A DNA stretch of 64,000 bases from Aldehydirespirator sp965204415 (GTDB taxonomy: Bacteria; Actinomycetota; Acidimicrobiia; Acidimicrobiales; Aldehydirespiratoraceae), in assembly GCA_965204415.1 (NCBI GenBank), contig CBDBEL010000004.1, positions 1,116,001 through 1,180,000 on the forward strand. The letters are read 5' to 3'. A program made the translations under genes and the position numbers. Below are positions 1-8,249 of this stretch, in pieces; within the stretch, counting starts at the first letter, position 1; every line of letters begins with the position of its first letter. A model generated the notes under the pieces. It saw only the letters and a program-made list of their open reading frames with translations, was not told the origin of the DNA and did not search any database.

Positions 1-1196
1 AGGAGTACAAGGCGTGGGACTTCGAGCGAGAACCCGGCCACAGCGCCTGGAGCGACCAGGTGGACGCCACCGACGACACCGTGCTCACCCGTCAGGCATC
101 CAACGAGGATCCGGTCGAGGTGATCGTCGGCTACTACAGCGCCTCCAACGGAGGCCACACCGCGGCCAACGAGGAGCCCCGCCGGGATCCCGTGCCGTAC
201 CTGCTGGCCAAGCCCGACCCCTACGACGCCGCCCCCGACGCCAACGGCGACCCCCAGAACCCCACCCACTCCTGGGAGCGCACCTACAGCACCGAGCAGA
301 TCAGCCAGTGGCTGGCCGACTATCCCTTCGCCGACCTCGACGTGGGCGAGATCTCCGAGATCCACATCTCAAGGCCCGGGCCGTCGGGCCGCATCGACGA
401 CGCCCTGGTGACCCTGGTCGGGACCGATCGCACGCTCGAGGTGCGCAACGACAACGACGAGCCCTACGGCTACCGCTTCTACTGGGCGCTGGTGCTGGGG
501 TGCCGCAACACACCGGGCTGCCGGCCCCCGCTCTCCACCAAGCTCGCGCTCCAGGGCTCCCACACCGCAGACGGCTACAGCGTCCACACCCTCCCCTTCA
601 CCGACATCGCCTCGAACGCGCCCTATCTGGAGGCGGTGACGTGGATGCTCAACAACGATCTCACGACGGGCACGACACCCACTACCTTCTCCCCGGAGCG
701 GTCGCTCACCCGGGCCCAGTTCGCCACGTTCCTCTGGCGGTTCGCGGGTGAACCCGAGTCCGCCGACGGTGCGTTGACCTTCAGCGACGTCGAGCCGGAG
801 AGCTACTACTCGCAGGCCGTGGGATGGATGGTCGACCGGGACATAACCCTCGGATGCAGCACCGACCCCGTGGTGCTGTTCTGCCCGAACGACCCGCTGA
901 AGGCGTCCCAGGTGGCTGCCTTCCTGTGGAACTTCGCGGGACGCACCTACAGCAACCATCCCGTGCCCTTCACCGACATCGGGATCAACGCCTACTACCT
1001 GGAGGCCGCCCGCTGGATGGTGGAACACGGTCTCTGGGTTGACGAGTTCTTCAACCCGCCCCGGGACCGGGCGAACTTCAACCAGTACCAAACCGTGGAC
1101 CGGGCCCGGATGGCGATGTTGATCTGGCGCCTCGCGGAGGCGCCGGGCGCGTTCGACACCGATGTGGACCTGCCGCCCTTGATGCGATCCCAGTGA
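1..1196 (+). CDS. S-layer homology (SLH) domain protein, 5' end missing
   Basis: The reading frame is open from the first bases of the window, so the start lies upstream. The last two thirds hold three SLH-like repeats, each opening with an F-(T/S)-D-(I/V) motif: about 598-760 (FTDIASNAPYLEAVTWM), 779-945 (FSDVEPESYYSQAVGWM) and 970-1150 (FTDIGINAYYLEAARWM). SLH repeats normally anchor exported proteins to cell-wall polymers. The upstream part (EYKAWDFE onward) resembles no family I recognise. Placement directly before a polysaccharide-initiating transferase, with overlapping stop and start, fits a surface protein made together with wall polysaccharide. Confidence is high for the SLH repeats and low for any further role. 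Confidence 0.8.
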   Translation, partial: EYKAWDFEREPGHSAWSDQVDATDDTVLTRQASNEDPVEVIVGYYSASNGGHTAANEEPRRDPVPYLLAKPDPYDAAPDANGDPQNPTHSWERTYSTEQISQWLADYPFADLDVGEISEIHISRPGPSGRIDDALVTLVGTDRTLEVRNDNDEPYGYRFYWALVLGCRNTPGCRPPLSTKLALQGSHTADGYSVHTLPFTDIASNAPYLEAVTWMLNNDLTTGTTPTTFSPERSLTRAQFATFLWRFAGEPESADGALTFSDVEPESYYSQAVGWMVDRDITLGCSTDPVVLFCPNDPLKASQVAAFLWNFAGRTYSNHPVPFTDIGINAYYLEAARWMVEHGLWVDEFFNPPRDRANFNQYQTVDRARMAMLIWRLAEAPGAFDTDVDLPPLMRSQ

Positions 1197-2533
1197 GGGC
1201 CGCCGGCGACGCGAGACCTGCAACCCCGATCCTGAGAAGGCTGGGATTCCGTTACCTGCATGTGATCGACGCGGCCACGCTGCTCGGGCTCATGGCCGCG
1301 ATCACGACCGTGCGCTTCGGATTGGACTGGCCCACCTATCCCCTGTCGCACTACGCGGTGGGGTTCGCCGTCGCCACCGGGCTGCACATGGGCATCTACT
1401 ACTTCGGAGGCATGTACGAGTACGAGCAGCGGCTCGGCCGGCCCCCCTGGCTGCCGAGGGCGACGCTGCTCACCCTGCTGGCGGTGGGCGCCGACGCCAC
1501 CGTGACCCTGCTCACCGGCCGCTACCTGATGCCGCGGGGAAACCTGGTGATCCTCGCCGTGACCGCGAGCCTCGTCGTGTCGTTCAACCGCTGGCTGGCC
1601 CGCCGCGTGAGGACGCGGCGATTCGGCAAGCCCCGCGTCCTTCTGATGGGAGAGCCCGACGACATCCGGGCCGCCCGGCGCCATCTGGGCGAGTCGGAGC
1701 CCGCCGCGACGATCGCCGGGGTGTCCGAGGATCCCTCCGACATCGTCACAGAGGTCAACCGCACCGGGGCGACCGATCTGCTGCTGCTCTCGGGCCAGCC
1801 CCTCGACACGATCTATCCGGAGCCTCTCGGCGAGCTGGAGGGCCGCCGCGTCGGCGTCTACCGGCGCATCACACCCTCGGACACGCTGCTGGGACTGCAG
1901 CGGACCCGCCAGATCGGCGGGATGCCCTTCGTGGCTCTCAGGGCTCACGCCCTGCCGACCTGCCGGCTGCGATTCAAGCGCCTCCTCGATCTGGTCTACC
2001 TGCTGGTGTTGACCCCGATCGCGGTGCCGCTGGTGGTCATGGTCGCCCTGTACGTGCGGGTGCGAGCCGGTCGCGGGGTGCTCTACCGTCAGGAGCGCAT
2101 CGGCCGGAGAGGCCGAGCGTTCACGATGCTGAAGTTCCGGACCATGACCCGCAACGCGGAGAGCGACGGGCCTGAACTGGCCGCCGCCGAGGATCCGAGG
2201 GTGATCGACGGCATGGGCTGGCTTCGCCGGACCCGGCTCGACGAGCTGCCGCAACTGTGGAACATCCTCGCCGGCGAGATGTCGCTGGTCGGCCCCCGCC
2301 CGGAGCGGCCGGAGCTGGTCGCCCTGCTCGAGGAGAAGATCGCCGGCTACGGCCGGCGCCACGACATCCCTCCGGGAATCACCGGGCTCGCCCAGACCGA
2401 GGGCCACTACCAGACCGACGCCGCCTACAAGCTGGGCCACGACCTGCAGTACGTCGTGAACTGGTCGCCGGTGCTCGACTGGGAGATCATGGTCAAGAGC
2501 GTCCTCGTGATGGCCCGCCGATCGGGCCGATGA
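1193..2533 (+). CDS. Polyprenyl-phosphate sugar-1-phosphate transferase (WcaJ-like)
   Basis: This 446-residue protein probably starts polysaccharide synthesis by moving a sugar-1-phosphate from a nucleotide sugar to the membrane lipid carrier. The N-terminus has several membrane segments, the middle a Rossmann-like region (about residues 140-240), and the C-terminal 190 residues are the bacterial sugar transferase domain: a long hydrophobic segment (LLDLVYLLVLTPIAVPL), then YRQERIGRRG, MLKFRTM, LDELPQLWNIL and SLVGPRPERPE. The GTG start overlaps the upstream TGA (GTGA), and the stop overlaps the next ATG (ATGA), so three genes look translationally coupled. The sugar cannot be told from sequence. 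Confidence 0.88.
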   Translation: MRAAGDARPATPILRRLGFRYLHVIDAATLLGLMAAITTVRFGLDWPTYPLSHYAVGFAVATGLHMGIYYFGGMYEYEQRLGRPPWLPRATLLTLLAVGADATVTLLTGRYLMPRGNLVILAVTASLVVSFNRWLARRVRTRRFGKPRVLLMGEPDDIRAARRHLGESEPAATIAGVSEDPSDIVTEVNRTGATDLLLLSGQPLDTIYPEPLGELEGRRVGVYRRITPSDTLLGLQRTRQIGGMPFVALRAHALPTCRLRFKRLLDLVYLLVLTPIAVPLVVMVALYVRVRAGRGVLYRQERIGRRGRAFTMLKFRTMTRNAESDGPELAAAEDPRVIDGMGWLRRTRLDELPQLWNILAGEMSLVGPRPERPELVALLEEKIAGYGRRHDIPPGITGLAQTEGHYQTDAAYKLGHDLQYVVNWSPVLDWEIMVKSVLVMARRSGR

Positions 2534-3540
2534 ACGGTTCGCCCCACGTGTCGGTGGTGGTGCCCGCCCGGAACTGCGCGGAGGTGCTCGGAGACTGCCT
2601 CAGCGCGATCGCCGCGCAGACCTACCCCGGGCCGATGGACGTGACCGTGGCGTTGGCGCCGGGCAGCGACGGCACCCGGCAGGTCCTGGCCGGCGCCTCC
2701 CTCGAGACGCCGCTGCAGATCGTCGACAACCCCTCGGGAACCACCCCGGCGGGCCTGAACCTCGCGGTGGCCGCGTCGAAGGGCGCGATCGTGGCCCGCG
2801 TCGACGCGCAGTCGCGGGTGCCTCCCGACTACATCGATCGGGCCGTGCGCACCCTGGCCAGCACCGGAGCGGCCAATGTCGGCGGCGTGCAGCGCCCAGT
2901 CGGTTCCGGCGGCCTGCCGGCTGCGATCGCGGCCGCGATGGCCTCGTCCTTCGGGGGCGGCCCGGCCGCCTTCCGCCGGGGCCGCCGGACCGGACCGGCC
3001 GACACCGTGTACCTCGGAGTGTTCGACCGCGATGCGCTGGAGTCGGTCGGGGGCTTCGACGAGACCCTCGAGCGCAACCAGGACTACGAGCTCAACTGGC
3101 GGCTGCGTCAACAGGGCCACACGGTGTGGCTCGACGCCAGTCTCGTGGTGGACTACGTGCCCCGCGCCGGCTACGCGGGACTGGCAGGCCAGTACTTCTC
3201 CTACGGCGCCTGGAAGCGGAAGATGCTCATCCGCCACCGGCGATCGCTGCGGGTCCGCCAGCTCGCCGCCCCCGCGCTGGTGGCCGGCCTGGCCGCCTCC
3301 GCGGTCGAGCTGGCCCGGGGGCGCCTGCGGGGCGCGGCGGTGCCTGCCCTCTACCTCGCAGCCTGTGCGATCGCAGCAAGCCGGCTGGAGCGCGAGCTGT
3401 CCGGCTGGCGCGACCGGGTCCGGGCGGCAGGCGCCCTCATGACCATGCACATCGCGTGGGGCGCCGGCTTCCTGGCCGGCCGCGCCCGCCGCTCTCAGCC
3501 CGCAGAGCGCGACGGGCTCGAGGCGCAGGAGGCCAGGTAG
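2530..3540 (+). CDS. Family 2 glycosyltransferase, ExoA-like
   Basis: A 336-residue GT2 enzyme that begins VSVVVPARN, with the acceptor-side region GGFDETLERNQDYELNWRLRQ typical of succinoglycan ExoA-type transferases. The usual DxD appears as RVDAQSRVP near residue 95. The C-terminus carries hydrophobic stretches (LAAPALVAGLAAS and later) that could hold it at the inner membrane. The start is the ATG that overlaps the previous stop. The 3' end overlaps the convergent ABC ATPase gene by 46 bp. It presumably adds a sugar to the lipid-linked precursor made by the preceding gene product; donor and acceptor are unknown. Confidence 0.85.
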   Translation: MNGSPHVSVVVPARNCAEVLGDCLSAIAAQTYPGPMDVTVALAPGSDGTRQVLAGASLETPLQIVDNPSGTTPAGLNLAVAASKGAIVARVDAQSRVPPDYIDRAVRTLASTGAANVGGVQRPVGSGGLPAAIAAAMASSFGGGPAAFRRGRRTGPADTVYLGVFDRDALESVGGFDETLERNQDYELNWRLRQQGHTVWLDASLVVDYVPRAGYAGLAGQYFSYGAWKRKMLIRHRRSLRVRQLAAPALVAGLAASAVELARGRLRGAAVPALYLAACAIAASRLERELSGWRDRVRAAGALMTMHIAWGAGFLAGRARRSQPAERDGLEAQEAR

Positions 3541-4262
3541 GCCGGCACGACTTCGCCCGGCTCGCCCACCGCTCTCAGCACGCCCTCATCAAGCCAGGCC
3601 GCCCGATGGCAGGAGCGCTCGATCTCTGCCATGTTGTGGGAGACCAAGACCACCGAGCCCGCCGCGGCGCGCACTTCGTCGATGCGCTGCGCGCTGCGCG
3701 TCCGGAAATCCTCGTCGCCGACCGCGAGGGCCTCGTCGATCAGCAGGATCTCGGGGATGCGTGCCGTCGCGATGGCGAAGTTCAGTCGAGCCCGCATCCC
3801 CGACGAATAGGTTCGCATAGGGCGGTCGATGGCGTCTCGCAGGCCCGCGAAGTCGATGATCTCGTCCATCCGGCTCTCGATCTCGGCCCGGGTGAACCCC
3901 AGCGCCAAGCCGCCGACCAGGATGTTCCGGCGCCCCGAGAGCGCGGCGCGCAGAGCCGACGACACACCCAGCAGGCTGGGTCGGGACCGTCCCCGGATGG
4001 TGCCCGACTTGAGGGGCAGGAGGCCGGTCATGGCCGCCAGCAGCGTGGACTTCCCAGAGCCATTGGCCCCGATGAGGCCCAGGGTCTCGGACTCGTGGAG
4101 GTCGAGGGTCACGCCCCGCACGGCCTCGATGACGCTGAACTGCCTGCGCACCCGCCCCTGCGAGAAGTTCTGCTTCAAGCCCGCTCTCGGATCCTCATAC
4201 ACCCTGTAGTGGACGTGAACGTCCTCGACGCGCACGGTGACGTCCGCGGGGGGGCCGGTCAC
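3495..4262 (-). CDS. Polysaccharide ABC exporter ATP-binding subunit (Wzt/TagH-like)
   Basis: A 255-residue ABC ATPase with Walker A GANGSGKST, signature SSGMRARL, Walker B ILLIDEALAVGD and a switch histidine in VLVSHNM. The sequence before Walker A (VHVHYRVYEDPRAGLKQ) is typical of the ATPases that power export of O-antigen or teichoic acid. It lacks the C-terminal carbohydrate-binding extension found in E. coli O9a Wzt. The GTG start overlaps the TGA of the permease gene upstream (GTGA), so the two are coupled subunits. Its stop lies inside the 3' end of the convergent glycosyltransferase gene. Confidence 0.87.
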   Translation of the reverse strand: MTGPPADVTVRVEDVHVHYRVYEDPRAGLKQNFSQGRVRRQFSVIEAVRGVTLDLHESETLGLIGANGSGKSTLLAAMTGLLPLKSGTIRGRSRPSLLGVSSALRAALSGRRNILVGGLALGFTRAEIESRMDEIIDFAGLRDAIDRPMRTYSSGMRARLNFAIATARIPEILLIDEALAVGDEDFRTRSAQRIDEVRAAAGSVVLVSHNMAEIERSCHRAAWLDEGVLRAVGEPGEVVPAYLASCASSPSRSAG

Positions 4263-5095
4263 GATCCGAATCTCCTCTCCGCGCCGCGGAAGGCGATGAA
4301 GCCGACGACGGGCAGCACCACGCACCAGACCAGCAGCCCGATCACCACCGACTGGTCGACGCCGGTGCCCAGCAGACACCAGCGGGCGCAGGTGATGAAG
4401 TCGTACACGGGGTTGAGGGCGAAGGCCTGTCGCAATGCCTCGCTGGAAACGAAGGCCTCGACGCTGAAGATCACACCCGAGCCGTAGAACAGCAGCCTCA
4501 GCAGGTGGGGAAGCAGTCGCTGGAGGTCGCGCACCGACGCCCCGACCCGGGCAACCACCAGCGCGGCGCCGAGATTGAACACGTACACCGCGGCCAGCAC
4601 CACCAGCAGCAGCAGCCATCGCACCGACGGGCGCTCGCCGGTGGCCAGAATGGCCAGCAGCGCCACCGCCAGCGCGGGCAGGAAGGCCAGGGTCTGCCCG
4701 TTCACGGTGGCCAGCGGGAGCAGGATGCGAGGAAACTGGATGGAGCGGATCAGACCCATGTTGCGCACCATGCACACCGCCGCATCCTGAACTACCCGCT
4801 GGGTCAGATGGAACAGCACGATCCCCACGATCAGGAAGCCCAGGAAGTTCTCGACACCCCGGCGAGTGTCGAGCAGGACTCCGAAGATGAAGAAGTAGAC
4901 GCCCACCAGCAGCGCCGGGTTCAGCAAGTGCCACAGCTGGCCCAGCGCGGTGTCCATGTTCTGGGCCCGCAGGTCCTGGGCGGGCACCACCACCGCGAAC
5001 TCGCGCCGTCGCCAGACCTCCCGCAGGTAAGCGCCGGTCGAGGGCGTTGCGGTCAGGTCGACGAGACCACCAGGGTCGGAAGGTTCCCCGCTCAT
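4259..5095 (-). CDS. Polysaccharide ABC exporter permease (Wzm/TagG-like)
   Basis: A 278-residue ABC-2 type permease with about six membrane segments. Family landmarks include FAVVVPAQDLRAQNMDTALGQLWH before the first helix, NPALLVGVYFFIFGVL, IRSIQFPRILLPL, and a C-terminal hydrophobic pair ending in FRGAERRFGS. With the ATPase encoded just downstream it would form the two-component exporter that moves lipid-linked polysaccharide out of the cytoplasm. An 80-bp gap separates it from the divergent glycosyltransferase at 5176, which probably holds promoters for both directions. Confidence 0.87.
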   Translation of the reverse strand: MSGEPSDPGGLVDLTATPSTGAYLREVWRRREFAVVVPAQDLRAQNMDTALGQLWHLLNPALLVGVYFFIFGVLLDTRRGVENFLGFLIVGIVLFHLTQRVVQDAAVCMVRNMGLIRSIQFPRILLPLATVNGQTLAFLPALAVALLAILATGERPSVRWLLLLVVLAAVYVFNLGAALVVARVGASVRDLQRLLPHLLRLLFYGSGVIFSVEAFVSSEALRQAFALNPVYDFITCARWCLLGTGVDQSVVIGLLVWCVVLPVVGFIAFRGAERRFGS

Positions 5096-5175
5096 GCCGC
5101 TGCGCCGGCGGGCCGCTCGGGCTCGGCGCCGGCGTTGGTCGCGTCGTCCACGGCAGTCATCCTACGATTGTCGGC

Positions 5176-8100
5176 GTGTTGCGCCCGCGCCAGGCTGACC
5201 CGACGGCAAGCCCGGGGGCTGGCGCGGCCGCCCGCTCGAAGCCTCCGCCCGCCTGCGTGCGGGGAAACGACTGGCGCTCGCTGCCGGTGCCGCCCGTCGA
5301 GGGATTCGAGCCGTCGCGGCCGGCAAGTGTCATAGTCCCCTACTTCGAGGCCCCCGAAGCGCTGGCCCTCACGCTGGCCGGCCTGCAGCTCCAGACATAC
5401 CCGCAGGAACTGTTCGAGGTGATCGTGGTGGACGACGGGTCGTCGACTCCGCTGCACCTGGACGCGGCCACACCGCTGCGGGTCAGGGTCATCCATCAGC
5501 AGGACCTGGGATTCGGCGCAGCGAGGGCCCGCAACAACGGGGCTCGGACCGCCACCGGCGAGATTCTGGTCTTTCTGGACTGCGACATGGTCCCCGAGAC
5601 CGGTTGGCTGGCCTCCCACGCACGATGGCACCATGCGGCCTGCGACGTGCTGACCATCGGCTCCCGCAAGCATGTGGACGTGGACGGGATCAGTGCCGAG
5701 GCGGTGAGGACGAGGCCCGGATCGCTGGGTGAACTCTTCGCGGGACGCCCGGTCGAGGAGCCTCAGTGGTTGGAGAGCCGGCTGGCCCGCACCGACCTGC
5801 TCACCAGCGGGGACGACGACATCTTCAGGGCCGTTACCAGTGGAAACCTCGGAGTGTCGGCCGACTTCTTCGCGACCGCGGGCGGTTTCGACGAGTCCTT
5901 CAACCAGTGGGGCGCCGAGGACCAGGAGTTCGGGTACCGCGCCTTCGCGCTGGGGGCGGTCCTGGTCCCCGACCGGGACGCCTTGTGCTGGCATCAGGGC
6001 CCCGGCGCCCGGATAAGCGACAGCGAGAGGCTCAGCCTCGCCCAGATGCAGGGCAAGCTGATGAACCTCATACCCCACGGGCGACCGCGGGAGGCCACCG
6101 GCGGACGGTCCTTCACCGTGCCGAGGTTCGCAGTGAGCGTCACCGCGTCGGGGGCCGACCAGCAGGAGACCCTGCAGACGGTGCAGCAGATCCTGGCCGG
6201 CAGGACCAGCGACCTGGCGGTGTGGATCGAGGAACACGTCGACGGGGGGCTCGACTGGCTCCACGGCCATCTCGACCCCGATCACCGGGTCCGTTTCGGC
6301 CCGCTGGGCGGCGCCGCGGCCGCATTCCGGGCGGCCCGCTTCCACGTAACGATCCCTGCGGGCGCACCGGTCGGGCCGTTCGTCCTCAGTCGTCTGCGCA
6401 CCCGGCTCGGCCCGGCCGCCGCGGGGCGGGCCCGGCTCAGGTCAGGCCACCGGGTGACGATCACCCGGTCGTGGGCTCTGCAGCGCGCCCTGCGCTGCGG
6501 TGTGAGGGTCGAGGACCTCGGCGACGTGATCGACATCGACGGCTGGACCCTCGAAGCCGACCCTCAACCCTCGGCGGACAGCGCCTCCCCTTCGGGCCAC
6601 CGCTCGGGAGCGTCTCGGGTGGCGGCGCTCAGAGCCAAGATGGTCCGCTACGCGCGGGCTCTGCTGGGCCGAGCGGCCCGGGTCCGCAGCCCCCGCGACG
6701 CCTGGCGGCTGGTGTCGTGGTTCGTCCAGGCAGTCCGGCGGCGGGCCACAGCCAGGCGCGCCACGCAGCCGCCCCCCGGCGTCGATCGCGCCCAACTGGC
6801 CCGATACCCGCTGGGCGCCGAGATCGCCGCGGCCGGCGACCGGGCCTCGGCCGTGCTGGCGGCGTCAGCCCGGGTGGGCTCGCCGACCGGCGACCGGCAT
6901 CTGGACCTCGTCCTCGTCGACAGCGGCGCAGCCCGCCGGGCCCTCGAACCGGAGGCCACCGGACCGTCTAGGCCCGCCGTCGCCGTGCTCGACGAGCTGC
7001 ACCCGGGCCTGGCCGTGCCCGCCTTCGACACCAGCGTCGTCAACCCCACCGACTGGACGCCCGACCACGACCAAGCGCCCGCGGCGCTGGCGTCGCGCTG
7101 GCAGCCTCCCGCCACCGGAGTTGCCTCGCTGCACTTGGACCGCGAGCGGATCAGCGTCCTGCGGCGGCTCCACCATGTAGTGGACACCGGCACCGGCCTC
7201 GGCGACGCAGCCCAGCGCGCCGGCGCACTGGCCGCGCTGGCGGCCGCGGGCGTCCTGGTGCACGTCACCAACTCCGATGCAGCCCTCGAAGAGTGTCTCG
7301 GAGCGGAACTGCACGCCCTCATGGCCTCCGGCGACGTCACGACGGTTCAAGGCCATGCACGCGAGCAGCTCAGCATCGCCATGCGCAGGCTGGCCCTGCG
7401 GGACCACTCGCTGAGAGCCCGGGCTCGCCAACTCCTGGAAGCCCAAGGCCTCGAAGCCCCGCATCCGGTGGTGTCGGTGCTGCTGCCCACCCGCCGGCCC
7501 GAGCTTCTGGAGGCCGCCCTCGAGGCGGTGCGAGTGCAGAACTACCCGCGGCTCGAGCTGGTCCTAGCGCTTCACGGCGAAGGATTCGGGCCTGACGCCC
7601 AGATAGCGGCGCTGACCGAGCCGTTGCACCGCGACGTGCGGGTGGTGAGAGTGGAGGCGGACAAGACGCTGGGGGAGGTGCTCAACGCGGCGGTGGCCGC
7701 CTCGTCGGGAACCCTGTTGACCAAGTTCGACGACGATGACTATTACGCAGCGGACCACGTCTGGGACCTGCTGCTGGCCCGCCAGTACTCCGGGGCGACG
7801 CTCGTGGCCAAGGCCGCGGAGTTCGTCTACCTCTCGCGCCTCGACAAGACGGTGCGCGTCTCCAAGATGAGGGAGCGCTTCGTTCCCCATCCGGTCGTCT
7901 CCGGCGGGGTGCTCATGATCTCCCGCCAGGACATCGACGCAGCCGGCGGCTGGCGGCGGGTCCCCCGCAGCGTCGACATCTCACTGGCTCGGGACGTGGT
8001 GCAGGTCGGGGGGGACATCTACTGGACCCACGGCGCCGGCTACCTGAGGGTGCGGCACGGCGACGAGCACACCTGGACGATCGACGACGACTTCTTCCTG

Positions 8101-8247
8101 GGCCGCTCCGACGACATGCGGCCGGGCCGTGACTTCGGGTTCTCCGGCTTCTCAGAGGCCGAGCGAATTGACGGACCGATCCGGCGCCATACGGGCGAGG
8201 CCGTGGCCCGAGCGGCCCGTGAGCGAAGCGAACAAGAGCGGGGATGA
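5176..8247 (+). CDS. Two-domain GT2-GT2 glycosyltransferase
   Basis: About 1023 residues. The N-terminal GT2 domain (about 48-300) has SVIVPYFEAPEAL, VVDDGS and FLDCDM, with GGFDESFNQWGAEDQEFGYR on the acceptor side. The C-terminal GT2 domain (about 765-1005) has VSVLLPTRRPELLEA, the metal motif KFDDDDYY and YLRVRHGDEHTW. Between them lies a domain of about 200 residues (from YPLGAEIAAAG to RDHSLRARARQLL) that I do not recognise, shared with the proteins at 8244 and 13022. The GTG at 5176 is chosen because it gives an N-terminus comparable with the homologue at 13022. The last 30 residues are encoded by a dispersed repeat and end GEAVARAARERSEQERG. Confidence 0.82.
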   Translation: MLRPRQADPTASPGAGAAARSKPPPACVRGNDWRSLPVPPVEGFEPSRPASVIVPYFEAPEALALTLAGLQLQTYPQELFEVIVVDDGSSTPLHLDAATPLRVRVIHQQDLGFGAARARNNGARTATGEILVFLDCDMVPETGWLASHARWHHAACDVLTIGSRKHVDVDGISAEAVRTRPGSLGELFAGRPVEEPQWLESRLARTDLLTSGDDDIFRAVTSGNLGVSADFFATAGGFDESFNQWGAEDQEFGYRAFALGAVLVPDRDALCWHQGPGARISDSERLSLAQMQGKLMNLIPHGRPREATGGRSFTVPRFAVSVTASGADQQETLQTVQQILAGRTSDLAVWIEEHVDGGLDWLHGHLDPDHRVRFGPLGGAAAAFRAARFHVTIPAGAPVGPFVLSRLRTRLGPAAAGRARLRSGHRVTITRSWALQRALRCGVRVEDLGDVIDIDGWTLEADPQPSADSASPSGHRSGASRVAALRAKMVRYARALLGRAARVRSPRDAWRLVSWFVQAVRRRATARRATQPPPGVDRAQLARYPLGAEIAAAGDRASAVLAASARVGSPTGDRHLDLVLVDSGAARRALEPEATGPSRPAVAVLDELHPGLAVPAFDTSVVNPTDWTPDHDQAPAALASRWQPPATGVASLHLDRERISVLRRLHHVVDTGTGLGDAAQRAGALAALAAAGVLVHVTNSDAALEECLGAELHALMASGDVTTVQGHAREQLSIAMRRLALRDHSLRARARQLLEAQGLEAPHPVVSVLLPTRRPELLEAALEAVRVQNYPRLELVLALHGEGFGPDAQIAALTEPLHRDVRVVRVEADKTLGEVLNAAVAASSGTLLTKFDDDDYYAADHVWDLLLARQYSGATLVAKAAEFVYLSRLDKTVRVSKMRERFVPHPVVSGGVLMISRQDIDAAGGWRRVPRSVDISLARDVVQVGGDIYWTHGAGYLRVRHGDEHTWTIDDDFFLGRSDDMRPGRDFGFSGFSEAERIDGPIRRHTGEAVARAARERSEQERG

Positions 8248-8249
8248 CA
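8154..8249 (+). repeat. Dispersed repeat, copy A (inside a gene 3' end)
   Basis: This full copy opens with AGAGGCCGAGC at 8154, has a variable stretch of about 20 bp, then the conserved core from CATACGGGCGAGG (8188) through GAACAAGAGCGGG (8242). It is read in frame as the tail of the upstream glycosyltransferase. It also supplies the ATGA overlap that starts the next gene at 8244. The other copies are at 17680, 18933, 42736, 47456, 48258 and 54894. Confidence 0.85.

Noticed and set aside
369..1223. Long open frame on the minus strand opposite the SLH gene
   Set aside because: High-GC DNA gives long antisense frames; the plus-strand frame has clear SLH motifs and this one has no recognisable domain.
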